A stretch of DNA of 64,000 nucleotides from Nemopilema nomurai. Its lineage: Eukaryota; Cnidaria; Scyphozoa; Rhizostomeae; Rhizostomatidae. The notes under the pieces are model-generated. The model had not been told where the DNA came from. It ran no database searches and saw nothing but the letters and a program-made list of their open reading frames with translations. The stretch's first letter is position 1, and every line of letters starts with the position of its first letter. Below are positions 12,501-27,000 of this stretch, piece by piece. The stretch spans positions 1,116,001 to 1,180,000 of the forward strand of contig ML133436.1 of NCBI GenBank assembly GCA_003864495.1, given 5' to 3'. Made by a program: the position numbers and the translations under genes.

Positions 12501-13942
12501 ACACCTTTTTGAAGCCAACAACTAAACATTCGCAATTTCTTACTTAATTCAATAACAACGTTTTATGTTATGAGCTTCAGAATCAAAAAACAGATTAAAT
12601 GAAGTTTTTGTGATAGGCCATTGACATATTGATGTGAGATCAGCCATGCACTTTGTATATTTGTATCAACTCAAAAAACTCAAGAAACTCTTTTAATGTG
12701 TACGAGCATCAAGCAGCTGAATTGGCTTAAACACAAGCGACTGAAAATGAGGTTTTGCATAAATCCTCCTTTGGCAAACAATATGATAATTTGGCTTGTT
12801 TATCGTCTCAGATCCTCCAAAGCTCTGAAATTACGCGTCAAATTTACGTCAGCATTTAAACCTCTCAATTTTCTCTTATTAAATAGAAGGCACCCTTATT
12901 AAATTCGTTTAATTAAATCTGTCAAGGAACTCGCTTTGTATCTTTAGCAGGTGCCAAAAATGCATAATGTGACAAATATTTTGCTCCAGACCTGCTATCA
13001 AAAGGATCTGATTGGTTAAGCAGTGCTATTTACCACAGTGACCTAGCTCTGTGCTTCTACCTGCCTTTGAACTCAAAAGTAAGCCGAACAGTGATTTCAA
13101 TGTAATTAGCAAATCATTCAGTGACGTCATTTGCAAATCGTTCAGTGACCCATAAGATACCATAAATAGCACCAATGACACACTGAGGTCATCCCCTCTT
13201 TCATGCACTGTCCATGAAATGTCCCAACGCTACAGTGCATGTTTCACATTATACTCTGAAGCATTAAAACTGTTAAAATCTAAGCTATAAAAAGTCAGCT
13301 CCTTAAAAAAATGTCATTCGAGAGGCTTTCCTGAAATCTTCGAAATTTTCACTCTTTTTTACGTACTAGCGCATTGACACCAACCTGTTGTTGCTGCATT
13401 AAGAATGTCATGTTTAAAAATTTTTTCATTTTTCTTGTTCTAAGCTTTCAACCAAGAATATGGAAAGTTGATTGTTCAAGATGAAAATACATCCTAGCTC
13501 GCCAAATAATACGAAACTTGTCGTCATTATATGTTTAGGTGCGACATAATGTTTAGTCATTTGGTGTAGAAGTTGATATAGATATGATAGAAGTTTTTTT
13601 AAAGCAAGGAAAGATTTTGAAGAAGTTTAATTCAAATGAAGATTGTTTGTCATTGTATCAACAACAACTACAACATGCAACAAGAAACAGATGACTTTTT
13701 CCCTGGTGCTTCAACTCATTTCCTATAAACACCATTCTACTGATATTCCATAATAAGGATCCTTGATTCTTTGCTTCTGTCGCACCAACTGCTCCTTACT
13801 CCAAATATTACTCTTAAATAACATTGTTTGTCTTTTTTGTTTGGTGTCCACCCTTTCCGTGGTCTTTATTGTGCTGCCAATGGGGACGGAAGTTACATGA
13901 AGTATTCGAGGTCAACAATATTACTTGCCGGTTACTCCCAAA
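9575..13942. other. Intergenic region with no gene seen
   Basis: No open frame here has credible splice sites or a recognisable domain. The frame at 10146-10349 has a coding-like stretch (about 10170-10300) but no good donor. Two imperfect 24-bp units lie at about 13105-13149. The last 150 bases are presumably the FLII promoter and 5' leader; an inverted CCAAT-like motif occurs near 13876, and no TATA box stands out. Confidence 0.6.
13105..13149. repeat. Short tandem duplication, two 24-bp units
   Basis: The 17-mer GCAAATCATTCAGTGAC at 13109-13125 recurs with one change at 13133-13149. The first unit runs into a TGACGTCA palindrome (13122-13129). Confidence 0.7.
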
Positions 13943-16900
13943 ATGGCGACGGACTCCTTAGGGGTGCTTCCGTTCGTTCGGGGAATTGACCTCTCCCGAA
14001 ATGACTTTACCGTGAGTATTCATTATAAATGAATAGATAAATGTTCATCTAATATCAGAATAGCATTCTTCCATTAATGGCAACTTGTTTTCTTTAGAAC
14101 GAGACGTTACGAATGAAGTTATATTTAGGCCGTCTATAGATTTGTTAGAACATTTTCCATTATATTTTCTTTTCACCTTCGCCCGGTAATTTTGTTGCAG
14201 CTTTTCAAAAGCAGTAAAGAATTTAAAGTAATTACTCAGGACATAAAAGTTGTTAGAATGTAATTCAGCTCGTTTACCTAATCGACAAGGAACTTTTGTT
14301 TATATTTATATTTTTTCGCCAATCTTAATATCAACTTTTTTGTTTCATAATTTAAAGCAATTGAATGCTTCGTTAGTCGGATATTTTTATTATGACTCTT
14401 TACACAGAACCTCTGTCGACTAAAAGGAATAACTTTGTACAGTTAAGATTAAGAAACAATTCGTTGGGCTTTACATATTAATCACTAATTTTTTGAATTT
14501 TGAAAATCACTCAATTTTCGAAAGTTGCTGTTGCAGTCTGTTAAATGACACAATATTTGCTGTCCTCGTGTCCCTGAGAGCGATAGGCATAACAGCTGTT
14601 TACAATACAGTGCAAAGCACATCTAGTTAATTTTGTTCCAAAAAGGAACTAATTTTATAAAGAGATGATGCTATCAATAGTATCAAATACTGTGCTGATA
14701 GATTGTTGGTAATAGTTTTCAGTTTCAGCTGAATAAATTCTGCAGTAGTTATGTGAGCCTCATTTCATTTGAATTTTATCAAAATTAAAAAATAGGTGTT
14801 AGTAATAATCTATTAAAGTTGAATATTGTGTTATTTTCTCAAGGAAACATTTCCAGGGAAGGTGGGTGATATGGGGAATTTACGCTGGCTAAGGTTGGAC
14901 AATTCAAATTTGGATCATTTACCAGACACATTGGGAGGTCTTTCAAAGTTGGTGAGTATCTTTACCATTTCAATACACGTTTGGTTGATAGAGATTGTCA
15001 TATGTTGATACGATTTTATTAGCACTTTGGGGTGTTAAAAGTTAGATTTTGCTAATGTGAGACCTGATTTTGACTTTTTGGGACCTGATTATAGTTTGGT
15101 TATGGTCCATTTTGTAATGTAAAGTTATGATGTAATGTGAAGTTGACCAAGATAACAGGGGACCAAGATAATTAACATAATTTTACTGGTTTATCTTAGA
15201 AATGAAATCTTACAGTAATATTTATTTATATTCAACTTTAAGAAACATAATTAAATTTTGTTTTCTGTGAAAAACTCTAACTTTCTTCATGGGTGCTTTT
15301 CAGGAACATTTATCTCTTGTAAAAAACAAGCTAACCTCCCTTCATGGAGACATACCTTCACTGTCAAACTTAAAGGTTAGTAAATGCACCTAGTTTTAAA
15401 ATCTCTTTCTCATATTTGATGGAACTCAGAAAAGAAGTTGTCCTAGATAAATCTGGCAAAAAGCATTAGTGAAAATTGTGCATCTTATTTCTAATGACAA
15501 CTGAAAATTTGATTTTCCTCAAACATAATTGACTGTTTCTAGTTTCAGTTAAGTTTATTTGTGTGCACGTCCATTACCCGTTTTCATGGAAACAACCCAC
15601 TCAATGAGGCCAGTTCAAAGACTTTAGAGGAAATCTTTTAAAAGATTACACTTTGTAGCAATCAATGCTAGAAGCATTTTCATTCTTAATTAATTTATTC
15701 CTCCAGGTTATCAATGCCAGACATAATAGCTTGAAAAACCATGGAGTCCCCTCTGAAATGTTCAAGTTGGATGATTTGCTGACAGTGGTAATTAAAATTT
15801 ATGTTTGTCTGCTGGTATTTAATACTTAGATGCAGTACTTATTTTAGTTAACAGGTCTTATTTGCCAACTAGTGTTTTCTTGTTGTTCAACACTTGTAGT
15901 TACCAGTTGATCTTCTTTTTTAGGATTTGAGCCACAACCACCTAGAAGAAGTAAGTGTGTGATGTTCCTACTAGAGTCTGAACCAGTGCAAGCAATTCAT
16001 GCAGAAAGAATTTGTTCACAATTTTATGACTCACATGTCCAAAGGATTAGTTCTTTCAGCACTTTTTTATTTTGCATGAATCTTAAAGCAGTGAAACCCA
16101 ACTCTCTGTGTTGCACTCAGTTATTTTTAACTGAAATGAAATTTTTCTTTTAAGGTCCCCGCTGAAGCCGAAAATGCAACCAGTCTCCTTGTATTGAACT
16201 TGAGTCACAATAATATAGCCTCAATACCCAATCAGGTATAAGCTGCTTCATTTTTATCTTTGCTTCATCTTTTTGAAACCATGCTAGAGTGACCGGGCTA
16301 CTTAACCAAGTTAGGCAACAACATTGTAGCTATTTTATCTGTTTAATACATTGTTAATCAACATGGCAAAACAATTTTTAACCAAAGCTTTACTAATATT
16401 TTCATGCTAGGTTTGCTTTTCTATTTTGCTGTTAGCAGTGTAGATTTGTGTCTCTGACCAGACAGACTGTCTGCTTTTTATCTCCAAGCTACTAAAATAA
16501 ACTGGCTTACTATCTTCCAAACACTGTTTGTCTAGAGCAATTATTTATTTCCAAAGAGGTGTAACAGAATAAATTTACAGAAGAAGGCAAAGTCTTTAAT
16601 GAAACATTTATTTTTTCCTAAATCTGCCTCTTCTAGACCAGTATTCTGAATCTTCTAGACCAATATTTGCGAAGCCTGACCCACGTCCAGACTTTTGATA
16701 TATGTCTGTCCCATGATGTAATTGCAGTATTTTACAAATTTTCAGCTCTTTGTGAACCTCACAGATCTCATTTATCTTGACCTGAGTGATAATGAGCTTG
16801 GTGAGTAATAATTTCCTGATTTTGCAGCAATTACTGCTATCATTTTTTTGTTTTCATTTCCTGGAATATAAAAATTAGCTTTAAAGATTTCATTGTGAGT

Positions 16901-19900
16901 ATTTACATAATCTTTCATTTAATAGAATTTGAATGAATTGTTAAAATGCTATTCAATTCATCCCATTAAAGTTCTTATTGGCATTTGTTTTTTTTTCATT
17001 TTAGAAACAATTCCCCCACAGCTGAGAAGATTAACAAATTTACAAACCTTGGTTAGTTTATTCGATCTTTTTCCAATAGTGAAAATGAGAATGAATTCTC
17101 TAACTTAAATCAATTTGTCAGGCATTTTCAACTTAAATAAATTTGTTTTTTTCATTCCAGATCTTAAACAACAACCCATTGTTACATGCTCAGCTAAGGT
17201 AATGTTGCTTCTGGTTGCAATATCTGTATTCTGGCTTTGTTGCTATGTTTTCTTTTGCAGTTATGTTTTCAAGGGCTGTGCAGCAATTAGTTCGCAGAAC
17301 CTTGTTTTTGTATTTAGACCATCAGAGTGCATGCAGAGTGGTGAATAGGGCTATGTTTCAGTAAAGCCATAATTTTGCAAGTCCTTTTTCGTCGTATGTA
17401 GCAGTAAAAACACTGGGTTTGTCCACGAAAACTGTATTCTTGTGAAAAGGTCTGCCCATTTCATTCTTAAGGGTGTGCACTGGACAGATCTTATGCAAGA
17501 AACAGCGTGTTAAGTTGTCTTGCAATCTATCTCGGGAAACCATAATTTCATGACGAGCTTTCATTTTGCTCAGCAAGTTTCATATTTCCTTTCAGGCAGC
17601 TACCTTCCCTTTTGCAAATACACACGCTGCATTTGAGAAATACTCAGGTTTGTAGCAACATCACCAAGCCTACAATGTTTCTTTTATTGGTCGTAGATAA
17701 ATAGAACACGAAATAAAAGTCAATAGGTATCAATTTTTCAATTAGGTATCCTGCAAAATATTGTTGAAATACTCTTCTGAGTAGGAGGGTTCCTCCTTTG
17801 GAAATTCCAATAGGTGCAAGTTTGACACTTTATTTCTTTTTATATTATATGTTTTAAATTGTTTTTTTATTTGGAGTTTCTAAATGAAATTAAAAAGACA
17901 TCGCGTCAAGTGTTGCACGAGGCATTGTTTTGGAAGGGTTGTGAACGCAGGGTTTTTGTAGGGTGATCTCTGACTTGTAGTTGTGGGTAAATGTCTAAAA
18001 ACTTTCATTAGAGCTCATATGCACCTCTATGACTTTTAGTATCTTTCACTGAAGAGCCTAATTAGCAACATATGATGCAAAGGGCCTTGCTGATTGAAGT
18101 TATGGCTGAAATGCCTTGCGTAAATCATTTTTATTTGTTGTCTCACGTTCTGAGGAAACTTTATCTAGTTCTAAGCAAAAGTCTGATTTCCTTGTCAAGA
18201 GAACTTGGACAAGCGCTTTTGAAATGTTTGATATTCATCTTTCAGAGAACAATTTCGAACATGCCGCACAAACTGGATAACCTAGAAAATCTTACAGGTG
18301 AAAATTCATTTATTTTATTTGAATTTCATTTCCGCATTTGCCAGCTAACCACGTCTTAAGCTTGTCAATGTAGAGGAGCAAGTGGTTGTTTTTAATTGTT
18401 CTGTTCTCAGTTATACAAAGAGAACAAAACAAGTTCTTTGCGGTATAAAACTTCACAATAGCTAGAAATGGCGGGGCCAGTTTTTACATACTTAAAGTAC
18501 TTTTTCGTCCTCATGGAACGAAGAGAACGGTTATACAAAACTGTGTTGTTTTGCTTACTGGAAACGACCATAATTTACCTTTCAAGACTTTTTAATTGGA
18601 AGAATTAGCGTCGCCCCATATCATCTGATGACTCAAAAGCGTTGTGCGAAGCTGCATATGTTCTGGTTGTGTACGAATATGAAAAGAAACTGGGTTTGAT
18701 TCAGCAGATATAATCCGTGCACTGTTTTTCGTTTTACCCTTTTCTGTTATGATGTTGACAGTTTTGTTTTCTCCATTTCAATTATAGACGTTGACCTCTC
18801 ACACAATGATCTGCCAAGGGGTAAGTTTGATTACACTCGCAATAAAGATTTTTATTGGCATGCCTCGTTCGACATCAGCTGAAAAGGAGGCTTACTGTTC
18901 TGGTATTTATTTCTGTCTCTTGGCGCAATATGAAGAACATAATGGCAACCACGCTCAAACTTAAAGTTTATTTCGAGTTTGAATTGTTGTTATCTTGAAT
19001 TTAATCCTATTATTGGATACAGGTTTACCATAACGTAATCATGGTACCACGACAAAATTTGTAGACGTGTTGCATTTATATATTTTGTACGCGATTGACA
19101 TTAAGCGGGTGACAAGCATTGTGTCCCTGTGGTCATTTGCAATGTTATGCTAATTGCTGGAACAGAATACCGCAATGAAAGTCGTATGGTAATTTCCCAA
19201 GGTTTTATTATCAAAAATTCGTATAGGCGAGTTATGTTATCATAAAAATCCTGATAGTTAATTAAAGCATAAATATTTCTTTCTGGTTTAGACAAAATAG
19301 TATAATTATGACTTCCTTCTTGTTTGCACGTTTTGTGATTACCATAACGATTTCGGGAATTCTAAGAGTTCTGTCTCTTGGCAATCAATTTGCCTTAACT
19401 TGCTATTCTATAAGCCACACACACACTTCTTTTAGAAGAGAGCTATATTGGCCTTTATGCCATTTAGCTTATTTCGATATCAATTTGGACCTTGCGTTTG
19501 CTTCAGCTGATTCCTCAATCACTGTCCATCGGTATCCAGTTTAGCCACTTCAAAAACTCATTGAACGATATCCTTCCGTTGTGGTCCATATCAATGCTAC
19601 TCATTGCTTGCTCGATGCCGTCTTCCCTCACCCCGATCGACTTCATCAACATGACGATTTCTTGTCCCTCAAGTGCCCCGTTGTCATCTATATCAAACTG
19701 TTTGAAGTACTCAACAGCTTTCAGCAAAAGCTGATAGCGAGTCCCATGCTGGTCGTGCAGGATACCAGATTTATTCTCATCTTTTATCCACGAACTGAAT
19801 TCCTCGTACGTAATGGAATTGCTTCCGTCTTCGTCCATCAGCAGTGAGAAGGCGTCGATTTCGTTTTCGCTCATGCTGAGGTCGCGTCCCAGGAGAATCC

Positions 19901-22900
19901 TCACTTCCCTTGACGATAGGTACCCTGTATGATTCAAATCATACTTGTTGAACAAGCTTTTAAGCACTATATCAGGCATATCGGATCCAAAAATGCCCGC
20001 CATATTCTTTGTTATTTCGGCGTTTCGTGGAAAGAATTCTGTGCTCGACTGATGTGAGATTAGGGTTCCATCATGAAAACCTGTTTTTGTTCACAGCAAG
20101 CTTTGACCTTTCTCTGTATTCAGAGAAAACAGTAAAAAGCAATGTTTTGAAAGATGTATAGTTTTTGTTGACTTACAAAATATTGCCACGTTTTTTCCTG
20201 ATACACTTGGCTACAAAGACAACTCTTGACAAGGTCTGTCTCATTGTAAAGTCGACAAAGGAACCCAGTTGGCGGCCTGTTTTTCTTTAGCAAACAACAT
20301 TTCTACTGACTTAATTCGAGTATGTTTGCCGGTATTTTCCAAACCATCTTACTAATCTCAGAAAGGTATTTCAAACGACATTGGCGGCGTTTTTAAATCT
20401 ATTAAAGTAATGAATATATTAAAGTGATCATTGCAAAAACATCTTCTCGAGGTTGCTTTGACGAAAACCTTCCTTATCAGATATTGAATTTTTTAGAGTT
20501 TTGGACGATGCTTTTCGTTAATCTTCTTTTCTTTTGTCGAAAGATGGCTGCTTTAAAGATAGTGATCTAGTGATCGCTGCCAGTATAGTTGTTCTTTCTC
20601 GCATTTTCGTTCTTTTCAAGTGCTTATCTGCATTTCACAACTTTATTTGTACCTACCTATCTGTTTTTGTCATCTTTTCAAACATATATCTGGGGTCACC
20701 TTTCTAGATGGAGAAGATGACATCAACGATTCCAAAAAGTACTCGCTTTTTTCCGGTCTCGAAACATAGTCGCCCTTTAATAAGATACAAATTTATTTCG
20801 ATAGTTCAAGTCCACTTAGGAGATGCTTTCATATTTATTCAAAATCGTTGACCAATTTTTTAATCTAGAAAATAAAACCTAACCTGGATTGTCTGACGCA
20901 AGATATGACTAATTCATAAACTATTAGTTTTTGTCCATTTTAGTTCAAATTCTGAGTCGTAAATTTGATATTTTTTTGCTTTGATATTACCTTTTGGCGA
21001 ATCCGACCTTGCCAAAAATTGCCACACATTTTCAGTAGGTCGATTAGCTAGACAGAGAACGGTATAATCTCCTATGTTTTCCGTCATTCCAACGCATCTC
21101 GTTTTCGAGGCGTGACTCGTATTACCTCCTTAAAACATCGTGCCACCTTAGTGAATATGATCGCCTCGATATAATTTCCTCTAACATTATTTGTTCGTCT
21201 GTAGGCTGTTTGGCTAGTCAGACAACCTTTGAAGTAATAACTTCGATTGGTTATGATTAATATTTTCTGTGCTAATAAGTCCTTGTTTTTTCCACAGTGC
21301 CAGAGCCAATATACAGGATAAACAGCTTAAAGAGACTCGATCTCAGCCACAATCAAATAACAGAGCTTTCCACGTTAATTGGTAAAAATATTCGTTTGAC
21401 TCCTTTGTTTTGATTTATTGGCAAGTGTTTTAACTTAAGCAGCAAGAATTCTTGGTCATGGAGCCTTAGTTTTTTCAATGGAAAATCCAAAGTCCCTTCA
21501 AGAAATGTGGATTTCTAATATACCGAATCCTTTTATTAAAGCTGAGTTGTCAGATGAATGAAGCTAAATCTCTCATCGTAGGAATCTCTCTTTTTCAATG
21601 GTCATGTTTCTAAATCTGACGAAGAATCGGGTGATAGAATTGTTTAAGATCATTTCGGATATATCTGATATTACATTTTTTAATTTAATCAAGTTAAAAT
21701 CTAAACACATTCAGCAAATTGAATTTGTGAAGACTTTGTTCATATCGCTATGAATGTTTAATTTCAGATTCTTGGACAAAATTAGAGACACTGAATTTAT
21801 CAAGAAATCAACTCACTGCGCTACCGGTATTGTTTGTAAAATTAGTGACATTTTGTCAGCTTTTTCAGATAAGTCGAATTATTTTTGGATCAACCACCTT
21901 AGACAACAATGTTCAAAATAAAGCATAGACAAGCATTCTTGCATTTTTAATCTTCCGTTTTCCTCTACCTGCTTTCAGTAATATAAGTGTTTTCATTTCA
22001 GTCAACAATTTGCAAGCTGACAAGTTTGAAGAGGCTTTATGTGAACGGTCAGTTTTTCGCGTCTTGTCATAATGTAGACTGCAAGATCATCTCACAAAAT
22101 GCAAATAATTTGTACATCCTTGTATGCAAATAACTTAGTGTTGGCTGCCCTTGGATAGAAACAGTCCTGTTGGAGTTTTGAAAATCTATCCTAATTTACT
22201 TTCAGCTAAAACGTGTTTTTTCAGGCCTGATCAAATGCTATGTACCCCTTTGTAATGACGACCAGCCAGCTTTTTATTAGGCCACAATTCCCTGCATTCG
22301 GGAAGGCAAATCCACGTGCCTCTTAAGCCAGCTACCCTGCCGACCATAAGCAACTTGATCGAATCATTTTTCTTATAGACCCTTCATCGGTTGACATCTG
22401 ACTAGGGCATGTATAAGTCGTTGAAAACTTCGAATACCCTCTAAAGATTGAAATTTGTATATAAAGATTGAAGAATGTTTTTGAAAGGAAAGGTTTTTGG
22501 TCATAAGTGTGTTTTCTACATCTTTAAAGAGGTTGAAAAAGTACATGTAGGTGAATGATTTAAAAAGAGCGTCTAGTGTCATATTTAATTACTGTTCTAA
22601 TATGTTTACTGTGTTTTTTCTTCAGGAAATCAACTGACATTCGAAGGTATTCCTCTTGGTATCGGCAGACTTCTTAACTTGGTAAGGTCCCTAACTTTTG
22701 CATGTGTAACTTAACCTTGTGCCAGCTCACAATCTGTCGATATATCCTCATTGACCTAGTAAAACGAAAATTATTGGCCTTTGTTTGTCTTAGCATGGAC
22801 TCATGTATCGCAAATGTGTACGACGTGATCGATAGTAAATAACCGTATGTTCTTTTTAAAGATATGAAGGGTGATTAGCTTTCATCCTCAATAGTTGCTC

Positions 22901-24081
22901 AGTTCTCTAGATTGGCGTTCGATGTTGCATCATGAACAGAAAGCGAAATTATTTTCCTCATAGTTGATGGGGATGTGTTAGTTTCTATAATTATTTTATG
23001 TGTACTATGTGATGGAAGATTTTTTCTGCATCCTTTGATACAACAAACATGAATGGCGCAAATTTTCTTTCGTCCCTTGCAATAAAATTTTCCTTTATTT
23101 TACTCTAGAGCTTTTAACTGTGTCTTGAAAAAATTATATAAATCACATCCATTTATGCACTTTGTTCGCTTAAAGTTCTTGGAAATAATTTTCAGTCCGA
23201 CATATATTCAAGCCCAGTTTTTGTTTTCCAGGAAGTGCTCATGGCTGCCTGGAATAAACTCGAGTGTATCCCGGAAGGTGTCTGCAGGTAATCAATTATT
23301 TCCATAGTTGGCGCCTTTCAATGGTCGTTTAAAAGTTCAAGTTGCATTCCGTTTAAAGTTTGAAAATTTTTTAGCCAACCAATTGGATCATTTTTGCTCC
23401 AAAGACTCTTAAAGGCTTGTGTAGACAAACTTAATATCATGATTTTACGTTATTTTAAAGCCTTGCTTTTTCTTCTGGTTTATACTGCTTTATCTTGCTT
23501 AATAAGGATCATGCTCCCATATTTTGAATATGTGAATTCTCGTTTTGTGTCTCATTTTCAATTATTCTCTTCACTAATACCACAGGTGCCTCAAGCTGAA
23601 AAAACTCATTTTGCATTCGAATTGTCTGATAACATTACCAGAAGGAATCCACTTCCTTGCAAATTTGAAAGTAAGAAGAATCCCCTTTTTAAATTTCTTG
23701 GAATATGCTTGTCAATTTATCTATATTACCATATTTTCATCTGATCTTCATAGCAACAATCAGTCAAAAGTATTCATAACAGCATGGTTTTCATAATCTT
23801 TTCATAATTCTAAAAATTAAGATAAAAGAGTTGTTTTTCGGTATTTCCTCTCATCTGTTAATCGTATTGTTTGCCTTTCTTGCTTGAATACAAGGGCTAT
23901 CTCTTAATTCTGACTCACTCTCTGTTTTCGAAGGACTTGGATGTGCGAAACAACCCCCACTTGGTTATGCCTCCTAAGCCTGTCTCCCAGAACGAGGCTG
24001 ATGCAGAGTTCTACAGCATCGACTTCTCGTACCAAACCCAACTACGATACGCCGCTGGACACTCCCCTTCAGCAATACAAA
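13943..24081 (+). CDS. FLII: FLII exons 1-19: leucine-rich-repeat region
   Basis: Exons: 13943-14011, 14844-14951, 15304-15375, 15707-15787, 15924-15950, 16155-16235, 16746-16800, 17005-17051, 17161-17198, 17596-17647, 18246-18297, 18788-18820, 21298-21381, 21768-21826, 22002-22047, 22626-22681, 23232-23287, 23586-23670, 23934-24081. They encode residues 1-416. LRR signatures such as [14 protein letters not shown] and LYVNGNQL recur about every 23 residues, as expected for a domain that binds LRR-interacting partners. Several exons are very short (27, 33, 38 bases). Intron phases are mixed, so exons do not correspond one-to-one with repeats. Intron 12 (18821-21297) carries the antisense EF-hand gene. 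Confidence 0.93.
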
Positions 24082-27000
24082 GTGAGTTCTTTCATGTACC
24101 ACCTAATCAACCTTCACTCATCTCAACGGTAGTAAATCTTTCATGCAAAGGTTGATAACCTTCTACGTAAGAAACACTCAATCAATTAAGTTGTGAATGC
24201 TTTTATTATTGTTGTGACTGATTTTGCGGTTGTTGTTGTTATTTTTGTTGTTGTTGCTGCTGTTAGTCGAGATTCAAAATATCTAATTTCATCCTTTCTT
24301 GTTTTTAGTTTCCAAGGACCCCATCGCCAGAAAAGTTAGTTTTGCTTCATAAATTTTAGTTCAATCCAGAAAGGTTATTGCTATAAGAAAGCAGACTCAA
24401 CGATTTTCTATTCAAGAGATCTAAACTTATATTTCTTATATCTTTGCTGGTGGTTTTGTAATTGATAAAGAATTTCTTTTCAGTTACGCTTGCGTGGTCG
24501 TCGATACCAGAACCTCACCGATACAGACAAAAAGCTAAAGGTAATTTTCTATGCCTGGCATTTTACTATATGTTCTCCTTCAATTGTAAATTAAGTCAAT
24601 TTCAGTTTGTTTTACCAATGGACTTTGCAGCTGACTTACGCTTTGGAAATGTTTCAGGGAATGGTGGAAAGTGCTGAGGAAAATAAAGCACATCACAAGA
24701 ATCCAAAGCAGATCGTAAGTGTCTTTCTGTTTTGGCTGTTACATAAACTATGCGCTGTATAGCTTTTCTTCAATGGCAGTCGTGTTTCCACTGCTGCGTG
24801 AAGTTTCCGTGCCAGAACCTGTCAATTCTATTCGACTCTTAATCTTATGTCTGAAAGATATCTTTGTAGTCATATTGTAATTGACTATGAATTAAGCCTT
24901 ATTGATTAAACGTAGGTGTTGCTTTTTACGAAAAGTACATTTTACCCCGAAACCTAGCTTGTTCCTGCACGATTCTGTAGATTTTAGAATGACAAAATAT
25001 TGTAAAAGAACTGTCTGAAAACATTTGCATTACATACGATTTACTGCTTACGTTTTATTGTCGTTGCAGGACAATGAACCCGAAGGACCGCAGTACTTAA
25101 AGTAAGTTTCGCCAATTCGCCCCAGCACTTGATCTATAGTAGAATTTGCACTGTCCAAATTGTTTGATTGAAATGAGAGGTATTACTTCATTTAAATGAG
25201 TTATGTTTTGTTAAATAGGGGAAGAAGATGGAATGAAGCACTCGTGAAACCCAACTTGAATTACAGTGATATATTTGCAAGCGACGTGTGCCAAGAACCA
25301 GGTAGTTTTTGGTTGTCAGAACAGCATCTACTCTGTTAAAATGAGTCGTCCTTCGTTTTTGCTCTCAACTTTCATTCAAATAACCCACATCTTTATACAA
25401 GATGCATAATGTACTTAAACTTTGTCAAATTTTAGATTCTCTTCTCATTGCAGGTCTTACTTGTTTTCAAATTGAAAACTTTCTGCCAGTGCATATTGAC
25501 GAAGGTAACACTTTTTGCTTAATCTTTCTCTCTGATTATTGCACTGCTTCTTAAATGATTTTTTTTGTTGACGACGTCCTTTGCTCGCCATTCTTTGAAA
25601 CCCCATGATGAGTTCCTCGTTTTTTCTATCAATTTTAATCCACGTCTGCTTTATGTTCCTAACTTCGTTTCTACTAAACGTCGGCCATTTCTGTAGTCAT
25701 TGATAGATTCCTTTCAGACAGATAACTTCCAAATCTTTTGAATTAAACTTTACGATATGCAAAAGTACATGCCATCAATTTTTTTGATGAATTTCAGAGG
25801 CAAAAAATAGCACGAATTACAAATGTCTCATAATTTGTGTTCCTTTTAGCATTGCTCGGTCGATTCTACGATGGTGATTGCTACATAGTGGTGAAGGTAG
25901 ATATTATTTTTTAATATTGAGTCCCATTTTTGCTGTCATTTGCTTTTTAAGTGCAACACTATGCTCAATGTATCTAGTTTTGATAATATTGGGTGTCGGG
26001 ATGGTGTATGATATAGTCGAATCGACGTGTTCTCAAAGAAATTAGCGGTTCCTTCAAATCTGTTCTAAAGAATCTGCATCGATACTTAAGTTCGTTAACC
26101 GCTGATGCAACAGTTCAAACTTGCTTGCCAGGAATTTGTGATATTTCCAAACAAAACCGTTCATCCTATCCTAATGTTTAAAACCATTATCATCCTCATG
26201 TTTACCAGACATTCAGATTTTGAACAGAACTGCTTTTCTGTTGATATTCGCTGATAAACTGATTTCATAAATTCTTATATGATGAATACAAGAATCAAGC
26301 TTCAAAGAAGATGTTTGCATGCCACAAAGAAAGCCGCTTACTTTTTAAGTTTGATTTGCAGCTGAGAATTTTGATCATCTTGGTGATAATACGGTATCAT
26401 TTGTGATGATGTTTCTAGTTTCTATAATATATCACCTTCAAAGTCAATTTTTTTAGCTTTGATGATATATCCTATTTTTAGACCTTTTACGACGATTCAG
26501 ATCAGCTGGAGTGGCAAATATTCTATTGGATCGGCCAGCACTCTACTGTACGTAACTGCAATATCTCAATGTTTGCTATTGACATAAATCCTCGTACTTA
26601 AATTATCAGCATGGTAGCTTGAACGGTGTGTATTTTTGATAGATCTTTGCTAATGAAAAAAGATGGTCAAAACATTCTTTCTGATCTGAGAGTAAAAACA
26701 TTCGTTCAAGTTTCCTTTTATGACCATGAAACATTATTAAGGTCTCATGAAGTTCTCTCCGATACAAAGATTCCCTCTTGTTGTTTTGTACACTGCTATG
26801 GATTAAAAGTGACTGATGTTTTGTCGCTATGAAGTTCTTTTAGCTCTAATCCGATTTCATTATGCAATACTATTTTAGCTCTATTATTGCATCACTATTT
26901 CATTTTTTGGATACCGCCCATTGAAGACCGATAAGTCAATTCCTCTACACACTGTGATGTTTTTGTTCCGAGAACCTAAACATTGCTCCTTGGAAACACC

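Noticed and set aside
19492..19847. Plus-strand frames over the EF-hand locus
   Set aside because: They are antisense shadows of the minus-strand EF-hand coding sequence.
23394..23796. Open frames of 116 and 61 codons over FLII exon 18
   Set aside because: They read through intron sequence or use the wrong frame; the true exon is 23586-23670.
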